Shown piece by piece: positions 8,281-18,159 of a stretch of 64,000 bases of DNA. The stretch is from Campylobacter concisus (GTDB lineage: Bacteria; Campylobacterota; Campylobacteria; Campylobacterales; Campylobacteraceae). A program made the translations under genes and the position numbers. The stretch spans positions 186,001-250,000 of the forward strand of contig NZ_PIRQ01000002.1 in assembly GCF_003048535.1 (NCBI RefSeq). Direction: 5' to 3'. Every line of letters starts with the position of its first letter. Position 1 is the stretch's first letter. The notes under the pieces are model-generated. The model made no database searches. It was not told the origin of the DNA and was given only the letters and a program-made list of their open reading frames with translations.

Positions 8281-9321
8281 CTATTTTACGTAAGGTATAA
8301 ATTCCTCGTATCCAAGTCTAGCCATATCTTCAAGCGGTATAAATTTAAGGCTAGCACCATTTATGCAATATCTTAGCCCGCCCTTATCGCTTGGGCCATC
8401 ATCAAAAACATGCCCGAGGTGCGCGTCACTATTTTGCGACTTAACTTCGACCCTTTTCATCATAAACGAGTTGTCCTCCTTATACGAAAGAGCTGTTGTC
8501 GTGATAGGCTTTGTAAAGCTTGGCCAGCCACATCCTGCATCAAATTTATCTGCACTTGAGAAAAGTGGCTTTCCACTCGTTATATCTACATAAATGCCTT
8601 TTTGATCAAATTTATCATACTCACTGCTAAATGGCCTCTCAGTCGCTGCTTCTTGCGTCACGGCATACTGCTCGCTACTTAAATTTTTCTTTAACTCATC
8701 TTTACTAAGTGGCTTAAATTTCGCCTCATCGTAAAGCGGTTTATCAGCTAAACCTAGATCGATATGACAGTATCCAAAAGGATTTTTATCAAGATAGTCT
8801 TGATGATACTCCTCACCTAAGACGAAATTTTTAAGTGGCGCTACCTCAACCACGATCTTATCTTTAAATTTCTTTTGCTCTATTTTCATAAAGCTCTCTA
8901 TCGTTGGCAGATCACTTTCGCTCACATAGTAAATTCCGCTTCTATACTGCCTACCGACGTCATTGCCTTGTTTATTTAATGAGGTCGGGTCGATCACTCT
9001 AAAAAAATGAGCCAAAATTTCAGCCAAAGCGACTCTATTTTCGTCGTATTTTACATAAAGTGTCTCAGTATGATCGCTCTCATGAAGCTCGCGGTAGCTA
9101 GTATTTTCGCTCTTGCCATTTGCATAGCCTACCTTTGTATCCACTACGCCAAATATCTTTTTAAAATATCCCTGCATACCCCAAAAGCAACCGCCTGCTA
9201 GATAAATTTCTTTTAAATTTTGCCCTGCCATCGTCTGCTCCTTTATAGGCTCATCTTTTGCCATCAAATTTAGACCAAAAAACACTGCCGCCATTAAGAT
9301 AAATTTTAAGATCTTTTTCAT
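8281..9321 (-). CDS. msrAB: Bifunctional peptide methionine sulfoxide reductase MsrA/MsrB, secreted
   Basis: Fusion enzyme that repairs oxidised methionine in proteins, one domain for each sulfoxide stereoisomer. From the start chosen here the protein has 346 residues: signal peptide at 1-21, MsrA with catalytic Cys45 in GGCFWG and the EEYHQDYL motif, a linker, then MsrB with [16 protein letters not shown] and the catalytic Cys319 in RYCING. The usual MsrB zinc-binding CxxC pairs are absent. The start at 9321 is preferred over an in-frame ATG at 9336 because AAGGAGATAGA lies just before it. The signal peptide places repair in the periplasm. It appears monocistronic. Confidence 0.94.
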   Translation of the reverse strand: MKKILKFILMAAVFFGLNLMAKDEPIKEQTMAGQNLKEIYLAGGCFWGMQGYFKKIFGVVDTKVGYANGKSENTSYRELHESDHTETLYVKYDENRVALAEILAHFFRVIDPTSLNKQGNDVGRQYRSGIYYVSESDLPTIESFMKIEQKKFKDKIVVEVAPLKNFVLGEEYHQDYLDKNPFGYCHIDLGLADKPLYDEAKFKPLSKDELKKNLSSEQYAVTQEAATERPFSSEYDKFDQKGIYVDITSGKPLFSSADKFDAGCGWPSFTKPITTTALSYKEDNSFMMKRVEVKSQNSDAHLGHVFDDGPSDKGGLRYCINGASLKFIPLEDMARLGYEEFIPYVK

Positions 9322-9345
9322 TCTATCTCCTTTCATTTTTGAAAG

Positions 9346-9351
9346 ATTATA
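9346..9351 (-). promoter_or_regulatory. -10 box for msrAB
   Basis: Minus-strand TATAAT within CGTATAATCTT, 24 bases from the chosen ATG at 9321. Transcription would begin near the upstream ATG at 9336, which further disfavours that start. Confidence 0.6.
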
Positions 9352-9380
9352 CGAAAATTAAAGTTATAAAGTGTGAAGAA

Positions 9381-9396
9381 AGGGGCAAGCGCCCCT
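9381..9396 (-). terminator. Terminator after purH
   Basis: On the minus strand: AGGGGC-GCTT-GCCCCT followed by TTCTTC, a GC-rich stem starting about 5 bases after the purH stop. It ends the long minus-strand run. Confidence 0.75.
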
Positions 9397-9401
9397 AAAT
9401 T

Positions 9402-10934
9402 TTAGTGTAAAAAGTGTCTAACGCCAGTAAAGTATAGCGACATGCCATGCTCATCAGCAGCCTCTATCACCTCATCATCTCTAATGCTGCCGCCTGGCTC
9501 GATGACACATTTTACGCCGACCTTACTAGCGATATCGATACTATCTCTAAACGGAAAGAACGCCTCACTTGCAAGTACGCAACCGCTTAGATCGATCTTT
9601 AGCTCTTTTGCCTTTGCCACGGCTGCACGAGCAGCATCAACGCGGCTTGTCATACCCATGCCAATAGCTACCATTGCGCCATCTTTTACATAAACTACGC
9701 AGTTGCTCTTCGTTAGCGCAGCCACTTTCCACGCGATCTGAGCATCCTTTAGCTCGCTACCAGTTGCAAATTTCTTGCTCATTTGCTTCATATTTTCAAG
9801 CTCTTCGTCTTTTACATAGTCTCTTTCTTGAAATACAAATCCACCATCAACGTGCTTAAAGTCAAATTTATCATTTGAGCGAACTAAAAATTTATTGTCT
9901 TGAGTGAAAATTTTGATACGTTTTTTACTCTCAAATACTTTAAGCGCTGCTTCATCAACATTTGCAGCGATGATTACTTCAACGTAAATTTCATTTATCT
10001 TTTTAGCTAGCTCCTCATCAAGCGTACCATTTATCGCTACCACACCGCCATATGCTGATATCGGATCACATTTAAGCGCTGCCACGTAGCTTTCAAGCAA
10101 ATTATCTTTTACTGCAAAGCCGCAAGGGTTAGCATGCTTGATGATAGCCACAGCTGGCGCGTCATCAAAGCTAGTTGCAAGCATCAATGCGCCGTTTATA
10201 TCGGTCATATTATTAAAACTAGCCTCGCCTTTTAAGGCTCTAAAGTTGTTTGTAAAGAAATAATCAAACTCATAAAGTGCCCCTTTTTGGTGTGGATTTT
10301 CGCCGTATCTCGTGTCAAAAACCTTGCTTCCCACGATAAATCTAGCATCACCAAAACCGCTGTTAAATCTATCGTTCATATAGTTTGCAATCGTGCTGTC
10401 GTAAGCTGCTGTGTGCTCGAATGCCTTTATCATCAGCGATCTTCTAAACTCAAAATCATCACTTTTTTCTCTTAGGCGCTTTAAAATTTCATCATAATCA
10501 AGCACGTTTGTGACAATTAGCACATCTTTAAAATTTTTAGCCGCACTTCTTACCATAGCTGGGCCGCCGATGTCGATATTTTCGATGATTTCAGCAAAGT
10601 CATCTGTCCTAATCGTAGTCTCTTTAAACGGATATAAATTTACACAAACCAGGTCGATACCCTCGATGCCGTACTCCTTTGCCTGAGCCATGTGCGTAGC
10701 GTCGTCACGTTTGTGTAGGATGCCGCCATGTATCTTTGGATGAAGGGTCTTTACCCTGCCCTCAAACATCTCAGGTGACGCCGTAAATTCGCTAACTTCA
10801 GTCGCTTTGACACCATTTTCTTTTAAAAGCTTAAATGTACCGCCAGTTGAAAGTATCTGCCAGCCAAGCTCTTCTAGCCCCTTTGCAAACTCTACAATGC
10901 CCTCTTTATCGCTAACGCTAAGCAACGCTCTCAT
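9402..10934 (-). CDS. purH: Bifunctional AICAR transformylase/IMP cyclohydrolase PurH
   Basis: Catalyses the last two steps of de novo IMP synthesis: formylation of AICAR by 10-formyl-THF, then ring closure. The 510-residue length is typical. Seen: N-terminal MGS-like cyclohydrolase domain ([20 protein letters not shown], then [18 protein letters not shown]), and the transformylase domain with [23 protein letters not shown], the SNCVVYV segment and the end FTGVRHFLH. The start is ATG with AAAGGAGAA upstream. It ends the purL-to-purH stretch, so two purine genes bracket three non-purine genes. Confidence 0.98.
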   Translation of the reverse strand: MRALLSVSDKEGIVEFAKGLEELGWQILSTGGTFKLLKENGVKATEVSEFTASPEMFEGRVKTLHPKIHGGILHKRDDATHMAQAKEYGIEGIDLVCVNLYPFKETTIRTDDFAEIIENIDIGGPAMVRSAAKNFKDVLIVTNVLDYDEILKRLREKSDDFEFRRSLMIKAFEHTAAYDSTIANYMNDRFNSGFGDARFIVGSKVFDTRYGENPHQKGALYEFDYFFTNNFRALKGEASFNNMTDINGALMLATSFDDAPAVAIIKHANPCGFAVKDNLLESYVAALKCDPISAYGGVVAINGTLDEELAKKINEIYVEVIIAANVDEAALKVFESKKRIKIFTQDNKFLVRSNDKFDFKHVDGGFVFQERDYVKDEELENMKQMSKKFATGSELKDAQIAWKVAALTKSNCVVYVKDGAMVAIGMGMTSRVDAARAAVAKAKELKIDLSGCVLASEAFFPFRDSIDIASKVGVKCVIEPGGSIRDDEVIEAADEHGMSLYFTGVRHFLH

Positions 10935-10956
10935 TTTTTCTCCTTTATTAAATTTT

Positions 10957-11529
10957 TTATCTTTTTGTTAAACACATACCTTTTACAAGCAAAAGCTGCC
11001 CCATTTTTATATCCTTTGCGATATTCTTTATCGATAAGGCTTCTAGCGTAACCATAACATTTGTAGCTACATCTATATAATAGTCTTTTCTCTCTATAAA
11101 GTTTTCACGCTTTTGACCAACAATATCAACGCTAAAGGCATAGCTTGAAATTTGATTGCCATCAAAATAACGTGCATCTAATACGCTTAAATTTACAGGT
11201 TCCTCTTTCTCAAGCGCCTCGCATATCGGCTTTTTCGAGCTAAATTTCATCACCTTTATGCCGCGATCATACGAAAAGATATACTCACTAATTTCATTTA
11301 ATTTTTTTACTTGAACTGACATAATATCGCTCTTGTTGCCATCTTTATCGACAAATATTATGCTCACATTGCTATCTTTAACATCGTAGTTGCTGATAAC
11401 CAACCTTTGATCTTGATAAAGCTCACTTTGTGTAAGCTTAAATTTTATCTCTTTTCCATCGACATTTATCACTTTAAAATCATTACAAAAGCCAGCCACC
11501 GCTAGCAGCAAAATAATAAATTTCTTCAT
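10957..11529 (-). CDS. Small exported protein, distant relative of the lipoproteins at 15.9-18.1 kb
   Basis: 190 residues with an N-terminal signal peptide ([15 protein letters not shown]). The cleavage region does not form a standard lipobox. I do not recognise a characterised family. By eye its middle ([17 protein letters not shown], then ARYFDG) lines up with the VCxAF/xxYYD segment of the three lipoproteins upstream, and all four have a second cysteine close to the C-terminus (KGMCLTKR here). It is translationally coupled to the J-domain gene (stop and start abut) and lies 22 bases before purH. Its composition is like the core genome, so it could be the native member of the family. Function is unknown. 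Confidence 0.6.
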   Translation of the reverse strand: MKKFIILLLAVAGFCNDFKVINVDGKEIKFKLTQSELYQDQRLVISNYDVKDSNVSIIFVDKDGNKSDIMSVQVKKLNEISEYIFSYDRGIKVMKFSSKKPICEALEKEEPVNLSVLDARYFDGNQISSYAFSVDIVGQKRENFIERKDYYIDVATNVMVTLEALSIKNIAKDIKMGQLLLVKGMCLTKR

Positions 11530-12264
11530 CTAAACTCCAAATTTCTCTTTTAATCGCCCATAAGCCTCATTTATCTCTTGAAGCTTTTTGGTCGAGCTTT
11601 CTATCACTTCCTTGCTCTCGCCTCTACCCATCAAGATGTCAGGATGATACTGCCTAACAAGCTCTTTATAACGAAGCTTTACCTCATCAAAATTTGCACT
11701 CTTGCTAAGTCCTAAAACCTCAAATGGATCATTTTTTTCTATACCGGTATTAGAATTTGTCTTAAATCTTGAACTATAAAAATTATCAAATTTTAAGATG
11801 ATCTCATCAAGTGTATCTTTGTCAATGCCAAATCCATAAGCGATATTTCGAATGACGGCTTGCTCACTTGCATTAAACTCACCATCAATATAGGCTAAAT
11901 TTAGAAAAAATGTGAGTCTGGCGACACAAATATCGTAGTTTAGATTAAACGCACGCTTATAGTTTCTGGCGGTTTCGTAGGCGTTATCTACATTTTCTTT
12001 TTGACTGTTATAGACATCTTTTAGATACTCACGCACACCGCTAACGCCACTAACTTTTTTACTTAGATCATCAAGCACCTGACTAATGAGCCTAGCTTCT
12101 AACTCACCTACTCTACCGTCACTCTTAGCCACTTTTGCCAAGAGTGAGACTAAAAATTTGGCCTCATTTACGTTTGCTTGTTTTCTGCGGTTATTGCTTA
12201 ACTGTACCTTTAGCAGCAAAAATATAGCACCGCCTAGTATCAATAAAAATAAGATACCAGACAT
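11530..12264 (-). CDS. TerB-like/J-domain membrane protein (DjlA-like)
   Basis: DnaK co-chaperone of DjlA type. Seen: one N-terminal membrane helix (residues 2-19), a TerB-like helical domain at about 38-160 (FLVSLLAKVAKSDGRVGELE; YIDGEFNASEQAVI with acidic metal-binding-like positions), and a C-terminal J domain from DPFEVLGLSKSA with the essential HPD at 207-209. Known: DjlA proteins stimulate DnaK ATPase at the inner membrane. It starts 2 bases after the upstream protease gene. The same gene stands between purL and purH in C. jejuni. Confidence 0.88.
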   Translation of the reverse strand: MSGILFLLILGGAIFLLLKVQLSNNRRKQANVNEAKFLVSLLAKVAKSDGRVGELEARLISQVLDDLSKKVSGVSGVREYLKDVYNSQKENVDNAYETARNYKRAFNLNYDICVARLTFFLNLAYIDGEFNASEQAVIRNIAYGFGIDKDTLDEIILKFDNFYSSRFKTNSNTGIEKNDPFEVLGLSKSANFDEVKLRYKELVRQYHPDILMGRGESKEVIESSTKKLQEINEAYGRLKEKFGV

Positions 12265-12265
12265 G

Positions 12266-13327
12266 TTACCACAAGTGATAGATAGTATTTTTTATTTTGC
12301 CATTTACTAGCTCGTTTTTACGCCAAGAGCTCTCGTCATTCATCACGTTCCAGCGACGCTCTTCAGGACGATAAAACCAGTCCTTGTCTATCTGATAGTA
12401 AATTTGCTTGCCATTTGTTTCAATGATATTTGCGATATTGTTATCGTGGTAGCTATTTTCATCATAGTCAGTAAAAGCTCGCTGTCCCATCTCAGAGTAA
12501 AGTAGCGTTAGCTCTTGAAGCATTTCATTTAGGTCATCATCCATCTTTTTTACATGAAGGCCGATCTCGTGCGCCTCTCTAAAGAGGATTGGATATTCGT
12601 GAGCTGGGTAGTCGCCATTTAGCCTTTCAGAAATTTCTGCGATCTTTTTATCATCATCGATGTGGTACCTAAGAAGCTCAGTACAAATCTTAAGCGATAA
12701 CGAGCTAGCACGGTCAACCGCACCAAAGACTAGCGGATGAATATACTCATAAAGCGAGTTATAAGGGTTTGTGTCGTTTGGCCTATCTTTATCTTGCTCT
12801 TTCCAAAGCTTGACCACACGACTAAGTTCGTCCATCGAAACGCTCACAAGCTCATTGCCTTTGTTTGTCGGACTAAGCTCGTGTTTGAGCGAGGTATCAA
12901 CAGGCGTTAGATAGGCAAGTGGCCCCATAACTATCTCATTTGCACCAAGCGCCATCATAGTAGCAGCTGAGGCACAGTTTGCAGGTATTAAGGCTATTAA
13001 ATTTTTGCAGTAATTTCTAAGCGTAGTAATGATCCTAAGAGCGGCAATACCACTTCCGCCGTCACTTTTTATAAAAAGATAAGCAGTATCTATCTTTTTA
13101 CCCTTTAAAATTTCATACATAGCACTTGCATCGTTGCCGCAAACGCTACCAGCGTTTGAATTATAGTAAGTTATCAAAGTAGCGTTTAGTCTTTTTTCGA
13201 TTGTTTTTATTAAATTTTGTGTCTTACTAAAAAGTACTGGCGGCTTTGCTACGCCTCGTTTTTCAACTTGTTCTGCTTCCTTTTGCTCATTTTCAGCCTC
13301 AGCGACCTTGCCCTTTTTCAAAGCCAT
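12266..13327 (-). CDS. SDH-type ClpP-fold serine protease-like protein
   Basis: 353 residues from the chosen start. The middle (YLFIKSDGGSGIAALRIITT, then IPANCASAATMMALGANEIV and LTPVD) is the ClpP/SppA crotonase-like fold as in the serine dehydrogenase proteinase family (PF01972). Ser120 in NCASAAT is at the nucleophile position. There is no signal peptide and no membrane helix. The first 30 residues are highly charged and probably disordered. Known: archaeal and bacterial relatives lie near NfeD/stomatin-type membrane proteases, but none is seen here. An in-frame ATG at 13366 inside purL was rejected because AGAGGA lies before the ATG at 13327. It sits between purL and the J-domain gene, suggesting protein quality control (inference). 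Confidence 0.8.
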   Translation of the reverse strand: MALKKGKVAEAENEQKEAEQVEKRGVAKPPVLFSKTQNLIKTIEKRLNATLITYYNSNAGSVCGNDASAMYEILKGKKIDTAYLFIKSDGGSGIAALRIITTLRNYCKNLIALIPANCASAATMMALGANEIVMGPLAYLTPVDTSLKHELSPTNKGNELVSVSMDELSRVVKLWKEQDKDRPNDTNPYNSLYEYIHPLVFGAVDRASSLSLKICTELLRYHIDDDKKIAEISERLNGDYPAHEYPILFREAHEIGLHVKKMDDDLNEMLQELTLLYSEMGQRAFTDYDENSYHDNNIANIIETNGKQIYYQIDKDWFYRPEERRWNVMNDESSWRKNELVNGKIKNTIYHLW

Positions 13328-13331
13328 TTTT

Positions 13332-15521
13332 TTAATCCTCTTTTCTAACGATTTTTGCAAACTCATTTAGATAAATTTCTCTTATCTCGTCCATGTTCTC
13401 ATCAATATCATTTAGTTTAAATCTTCTGCCGCCACTAACGCCGATCTTTTCAAATTTGACACCAAATTTAGCAGCAAGCGCTTCAAATTTAGCCTCGTCT
13501 TTTACGCCCACAACTGCTCTTGAAAAGCTTTCATCAAAGATAAAATTTGACTCTTTAAATTTCGCCTCGCAGTTTATGCCGATGTTTGAGATGCTAGCCA
13601 TTTTTGCTAGTGTAATAGCAAGACCGCCAACGCCTACGCTATTTGCAAACTCTAAAATTTGCTCTTTATTTGCTTCGATCACTAGGTCCCAAAGAGCTCG
13701 CTCAGCTTTATAATCAACCTCTTTTAGCTTGCCGCCGACCACATCAAATAGAGCCTTTGCGTAAAGTGAAGCTGCAAATTCTCCACTTGTCTCACCAAGT
13801 AGGTAAATCGCCCTACCCTCGCTTAAAAATGTGCTTTTTAGATTTAAGTTTGCATCCTCATTTACACCAACTGTGACGATGGCTGGAGTCGGATAGACGC
13901 TCACGCCGTCAGTGTCGTTATAAAGGCTCACGTTGCCGCTAACGACTGGTGTATTTAGCTCACGGCAAGCCTCTTTTATGCCTTCACATCCCTCTTTGAA
14001 CTGCCACATAACCTCTGGATTTTGCGGATTACCGTAGTTTAGGCAGTCAGTAATTGCAAGTGGCACAGCACCACTCATCGCGACCTTTCTACCAGCTGCA
14101 GCGACAGCTCTTGCAGCACCAATTTTAGGATCAACGAAATTTGCTCTAGGATCGCACTGCGCAGCCATAGAGACGGCCTTTTTAGTGCCTTTTACTCTGA
14201 TACTTGCAGCGCCTAAGTGACCTGGCTGTTTTATCGTATTTGTCTGGATATTTGCGTCGTATTGATCGTAGATGAAGCTTTTATTCAGCACTTCTGGCTC
14301 TTTTAAAAGCTTGAAAAATGCAGTTTTGTTATCAATATTGTTTGGAATTTTTAAATTTGCTATCTCATCAAGGTATTTTGGACGTGCGACTGGACGATCA
14401 AGCACCGGAGCTGCCTCGCTAAGTGGGCCGATAGGGATTTCGCCTGCAAGCTCACCGTGCCAGTAAAGCTGCATCACGCCGCTACTTGTGACCTCACCGA
14501 TGATCTCAGCATCAAGGTCCCACTTTCTAAAAATTTCAAGCACCTTTTGCTCATAGCCTTTTTTGGCGCATATTAGCATACGCTCTTGAGACTCGCTTAG
14601 CATTAGCTCATAAGGCGTCATACCAACTTCGCGCATCGGCACGCGCTCTAAATACATCTTCATACCGCTACCGCTTCTGCCAGCCATCTCAAAGCTAGAG
14701 CTTGTAAGTCCTGCTGCGCCCATGTCTTGGATGCCGATGATGTAGTCTTTTTTAAAAAGCTCCAAGCAAGCTTCCATGAGCAGTTTCTCAGCAAATGGGT
14801 CGCCTACTTGCACCGTTGGGCGAAGTGATTTATTTTCGTCGTTAAAGCTATCGCTAGCCATCACAGCGCCGCCAAGTCCGTCCCTGCCAGTCTTTGAACC
14901 CACGTAAATGACTGGATTGCCCACACCTTCAGCCTTGCCGTAGAAAATTTCATCACTTTTGCAAAGCCCAAGTGCAAAGGCATTAATTAGGATATTGCCA
15001 TTAAAGCTAGGATCAAACGTAGTTTCGCCGCCAACTGTTGGAATACCCATGCAGTTGCCGTAGTGTCCGATACCAGCCACGCTTCCTTTTAGTAAATATC
15101 TATGCTTTTTGGCTATCTCGCCATCGCCTCTTATCTCGCCAAAACGAAGTGAGTTCATGTTTGCAACGACTCTTGCACCCATCGTAAAGACATCTCTTAA
15201 AATTCCACCAACGCCGGTTGCAGCGCCTTGAAATGGCTCGATAAAGCTTGGATGGTTGTGACTCTCCATCTTAAATACAGCTGCGATCCCATCGCCAACG
15301 TCGATGACACCAGCATTTTCACCAGGTCCTTGAATAACCCAAGGTGCTTTTGTCGGAAAGCCGTTTAGGTATTTTTTACTTGATTTGTAGCTGCAGTGCT
15401 CGCTCCACATCGCGGAAAATATCCCAAGCTCGAGCAAATTGGGCTCCCTGCCTAGGATTTTAAGTATATTTTCGTATTCGTCGTCGCTGATTTTGTGCGC
15501 TTTTACGGTAGCTTTGTCCAT
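13332..15521 (-). CDS. purL: Phosphoribosylformylglycinamidine synthase subunit PurL (small form)
   Basis: Converts FGAR to FGAM in purine synthesis, using ammonia supplied by PurQ with PurS bridging. At 729 residues this is the small, multi-subunit form, so purS and purQ should lie elsewhere in the genome. Seen: [20 protein letters not shown] at the start, [64 protein letters not shown] and [15 protein letters not shown]. The start is ATG with AAAGG upstream. A 343-base gap separates it from the lipoprotein genes; its own promoter must lie there. Confidence 0.98.
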   Translation of the reverse strand: MDKATVKAHKISDDEYENILKILGREPNLLELGIFSAMWSEHCSYKSSKKYLNGFPTKAPWVIQGPGENAGVIDVGDGIAAVFKMESHNHPSFIEPFQGAATGVGGILRDVFTMGARVVANMNSLRFGEIRGDGEIAKKHRYLLKGSVAGIGHYGNCMGIPTVGGETTFDPSFNGNILINAFALGLCKSDEIFYGKAEGVGNPVIYVGSKTGRDGLGGAVMASDSFNDENKSLRPTVQVGDPFAEKLLMEACLELFKKDYIIGIQDMGAAGLTSSSFEMAGRSGSGMKMYLERVPMREVGMTPYELMLSESQERMLICAKKGYEQKVLEIFRKWDLDAEIIGEVTSSGVMQLYWHGELAGEIPIGPLSEAAPVLDRPVARPKYLDEIANLKIPNNIDNKTAFFKLLKEPEVLNKSFIYDQYDANIQTNTIKQPGHLGAASIRVKGTKKAVSMAAQCDPRANFVDPKIGAARAVAAAGRKVAMSGAVPLAITDCLNYGNPQNPEVMWQFKEGCEGIKEACRELNTPVVSGNVSLYNDTDGVSVYPTPAIVTVGVNEDANLNLKSTFLSEGRAIYLLGETSGEFAASLYAKALFDVVGGKLKEVDYKAERALWDLVIEANKEQILEFANSVGVGGLAITLAKMASISNIGINCEAKFKESNFIFDESFSRAVVGVKDEAKFEALAAKFGVKFEKIGVSGGRRFKLNDIDENMDEIREIYLNEFAKIVRKED

Positions 15522-15864
15522 TTTTAGCCTTTAAAAAATTTTGGTTGATTTTACTTAAATTTGCATAAAAAGATGATAAACCAAAGGAGCGAAAACAGAA
15601 CAAATTTGACGAATAAAATAAGAGTCTAAACTTCATATAGCAAGCTAAAATGTTATATTTGTAGTTATTGATTCGGCTATAAATTCAACCGAAAAATTAG
15701 CATTTTTGCGGTACGGGTCTTGGTGAACGGCTCAAATTTTAGACAAATGCCAAATTTGAACTAGCTGTGGAAAATAAAAATTTAAGCATACTAGAACCCT
15801 AAATTTGACGCAAGAAAGTCCGATACTCCGTCAAATTCAGCAGGCGATTACCCGCCGCAAATGC
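15522..15864. other. 343-base intergenic gap between lipoprotein genes and purL
   Basis: No reading frame with a ribosome binding site is visible on either strand. It contains an inverted repeat at 15802-15837 and must hold the purL promoter near its left end; I could not pick one -10 box with confidence. Base composition rises in GC from left to right, so the boundary of the GC-rich patch probably lies within it. Confidence 0.5.
15802..15837 (-). repeat. Inverted repeat downstream of the lipoprotein genes
   Basis: AATTTGACG (15802-15810) pairs perfectly with CGTCAAATT (15829-15837) across an 18-base loop. It starts 28 bases after the stop of the last lipoprotein gene. It may act as a weak terminator, but there is no T run. 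Confidence 0.4.
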
Positions 15865-16617
15865 CTACTTGCTCGGCATGCTATCGTAGCAAAGTATGTT
15901 TAGCAGGATGCGTCCTTGCTTTTTGAGGTCTTGCTCGATGACGTCTTGTCTAAATTTAGCAGAGGTCGCCTGCTCTTTAGTCTGGGCTAACTTGCTGCCG
16001 GGCAGGTGAAATTTAAAGTCTAAATTTTTTATCTCAAAGCCCTTGTTTCCGACTATCTTCGCGTCGATCACGGTAGCGAAAAACTCGTCAGACGCGCCCA
16101 CATAGTAGTTCGTCACGCTTCTAGCGCTTATAGGTTCGCCGCCAAAAAACGCCTTACAAACGGGAGATTTTTGCGCACTATAAACCACGCTCTCAAGGAT
16201 CCCGCCGCCAAATTCGTAAAACTTAAATTTCTTTGAGTTTTGTAGCTTTTTTATCTCGTCTTTATCGCTCAAATCTACATTTCTACCGCTATCTAGATCA
16301 ATCACTATCAGGGTTTTTACGCCGTCGCCGCTTGCATAAACCCAGCCTAGATTTTGGCTCGCCGAGTCGCTCTCGCCAGGCGATTTCACCTCGGCCCCAC
16401 CCTTATAGTCGCCGAATTTTTCCTCTTTTTTGCCGCCGCTCATCTCGTAGACCGTAGTCTCGGTTATAAATCCGATCTGCTGTATGCTAGCGTCGTTTTC
16501 CATATATGTACGCCACGCTCTCTCGCCGCCCATCTCGCCTGTAATGGCCGCGCAACCGCTAAACGCTAATGCCATAGCAGCCGCTGCCGCCGTCTTAAAA
16601 ATCATCGTATTTTTCAT
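15865..16617 (-). CDS. Lipoprotein paralogue 3 of 3, GC-rich
   Basis: 250-residue lipoprotein of unknown function. Seen: signal peptide with lipobox AFSGC, lipidation at Cys22, and no further membrane segment. Shared with its two upstream neighbours: an early WRTYMENDASI-type segment, a KFYEFGGGILESVV stretch, VCKAFFGG, VTNYY, and a cysteine near the C-terminus (LLNILCYD). The start at 16617 is chosen over an ATG at 16650 because AAGGAGGATA lies directly before it. The gene is visibly GC-richer than its surroundings. The two conserved cysteines could form a disulfide (inference). It is last of three tandem copies downstream of mnmE. Confidence 0.8.
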   Translation of the reverse strand: MKNTMIFKTAAAAAMALAFSGCAAITGEMGGERAWRTYMENDASIQQIGFITETTVYEMSGGKKEEKFGDYKGGAEVKSPGESDSASQNLGWVYASGDGVKTLIVIDLDSGRNVDLSDKDEIKKLQNSKKFKFYEFGGGILESVVYSAQKSPVCKAFFGGEPISARSVTNYYVGASDEFFATVIDAKIVGNKGFEIKNLDFKFHLPGSKLAQTKEQATSAKFRQDVIEQDLKKQGRILLNILCYDSMPSK

Positions 16618-16619
16618 TT

Positions 16620-17366
16620 TTATCCTCCTTGCTTCTCGCTCAAAGAGCAAATTTGATTAAGCCTCGGCTCATACCCGCGCAACTCGTTTTGGATTTTTTC
16701 CTCAAATTTAGGCGTTTTTTCGGCTACTTCTCGCGGACTGTCTGGATTTGTAAAATTTTCTATATGAGATTTTAAAAGTAGCGCGCCGCCTTTGGACGAA
16801 ATTTTTGCCTGCGTTATAACGGCCGTAAAATACCGTTTTTCTAAATTTTGCGTATCATAGTAGCTAGATACGGATTTCACGCTAACGTCGCCGCCTTTTT
16901 TAAATGCCTCGCAAACCGAAATCGGCGCCTCAAAAACCGCTACCGTCGTCAAATTTGAGCTAAATTCATAAAATTTGATCCGCCGAGCGTCCCAAAGCTC
17001 GGTCACGCTCGCTTCGTCCTTTAGATCAAACTCCGCCTCGGTATCGGCATCTTTTAGCATAAACGCTCTATCTCCGCTTTTATGGACGGCCCCGAGCCTA
17101 AAAGGCAGCCTGCTGCCCTCTTTTTTAGTAAGAGCAAAGCCTGTAGTCTCGCCGTCTTCAGGCTGAGTACGAAAATCGCGCGAGAAAAACGCCGTCAAAA
17201 AGGCGACCTCCCTAACGGTACCATCAGTACCCAGATATCTCGTCCAGCCATCCTCCGGAACGTCGATATTTGAGACGTCGCGCTCGGCTTTGTTTGCGCT
17301 GCTAGTAATGCTCGCGCAACCGCTAAATGCCAAGGCTGCGACGGCTGCTAGAAATAATTTTTTCAT
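16620..17366 (-). CDS. Lipoprotein paralogue 2 of 3, GC-rich
   Basis: 248-residue lipoprotein; lipobox AFSGC, lipidated Cys17. It is the most divergent of the three: GWTRYLGTDGTV near residue 41 replaces the WSKYFENDG form, KFYEFSSNLTTVAVFEAP replaces the GGGILESVV form, while VCEAFKKGG, SSYYDTQN and the late cysteine (LNQICSL) are kept. Gaps of 32 bases upstream and 2 bases downstream suggest one transcript with its neighbours. GC-rich codons are frequent. Function is unknown; the family resembles no enzyme I can name. Confidence 0.8.
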   Translation of the reverse strand: MKKLFLAAVAALAFSGCASITSSANKAERDVSNIDVPEDGWTRYLGTDGTVREVAFLTAFFSRDFRTQPEDGETTGFALTKKEGSRLPFRLGAVHKSGDRAFMLKDADTEAEFDLKDEASVTELWDARRIKFYEFSSNLTTVAVFEAPISVCEAFKKGGDVSVKSVSSYYDTQNLEKRYFTAVITQAKISSKGGALLLKSHIENFTNPDSPREVAEKTPKFEEKIQNELRGYEPRLNQICSLSEKQGG

Positions 17367-17398
17367 CTCGCGCTCGCGTTTAAATTTGATAAAAAAGA

Positions 17399-18133
17399 TC
17401 AGTTTTTAGGAGCGGCGCAAACGATGTTTGATAGGATTCGCTCCTGTTTTTTAGCGTCGGCGTCTATGACTTTACTCCTAAATTCCACAGATCGAGCCCG
17501 CGTCTGAGTGCTGGCCAGCTTGCCGTCGCTAACGAAAAATTTAAAGTCTAGATTTTTGATCTCGGCGCTTTTGCCCTTTTTCACTCCGATATCCATCAAA
17601 GTCGCGAAAAACTCGCTATTGTCGGCGCTTTCTTTATCGTAATAATTAGTCACCGCACGAGCTTTTACCGCCTTACCCGCCGCAAAACTCTCGCACACCG
17701 CACCCGAGTCCGAGCTAAAAACCACGCTCTCTAATATGCCGCCGCCAAACTGATAAAATTTGACCTTTCTAGCCCCTCTTAGAGTCGTAAGCTCGTTTTT
17801 ATCGCGCATATTTATGTACTGGTAACCGAATTGCTCTTTATCGTTAAGCTCCAAAACTATAAAAGAAGTTCCGTTTTGCGCGTACATATCGCCCAGTTTC
17901 AGCGCCATATCGGCCCTTTTTACGATCGCCATACCGATGACGTCACCGTCTTTTAGCGCGTAAGTTTTGCTTAAATTTTCCGAGTAAAACGCGATATTGC
18001 CGAGGTTGCCGTCGTTTTCAAAATACTTACTCCACTTTGGTTCGGATGAGTCCGTACCCGTTAGTTTATCTTGCAAAGGCGCGCAACCGCTAAATAACGC
18101 CGCCAAAGCGACGACTGATAGAATTTTTTTCAT
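17399..18133 (-). CDS. Lipoprotein paralogue 1 of 3, GC-rich
   Basis: 244-residue lipoprotein; lipobox LFSGC, lipidated Cys17. It shares WSKYFENDGNLGNIAFY, KFYQFGGGILESVVFSS, VCESFAAGKAV, VTNYYD and the C-terminal LSNIVCAAPKN with paralogue 3, to which it is closest. The start at 18133 follows AAGGAGAAAACA; an in-frame ATG at 18175 lies inside mnmE and lacks a site. It begins 27 bases after the mnmE stop, so it is probably read from the rpmH-mnmE transcript. Duplication followed by divergence is the simplest origin of the set. Confidence 0.82.
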   Translation of the reverse strand: MKKILSVVALAALFSGCAPLQDKLTGTDSSEPKWSKYFENDGNLGNIAFYSENLSKTYALKDGDVIGMAIVKRADMALKLGDMYAQNGTSFIVLELNDKEQFGYQYINMRDKNELTTLRGARKVKFYQFGGGILESVVFSSDSGAVCESFAAGKAVKARAVTNYYDKESADNSEFFATLMDIGVKKGKSAEIKNLDFKFFVSDGKLASTQTRARSVEFRSKVIDADAKKQERILSNIVCAAPKN

Positions 18134-18159
18134 TGTTTTCTCCTTTAAGATAAATTCGC

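Noticed and set aside
13328-13366. Longer start for the SDH-type protease inside purL
   Set aside because: No ribosome binding site upstream of it; AGAGGA is placed for the ATG at 13327.
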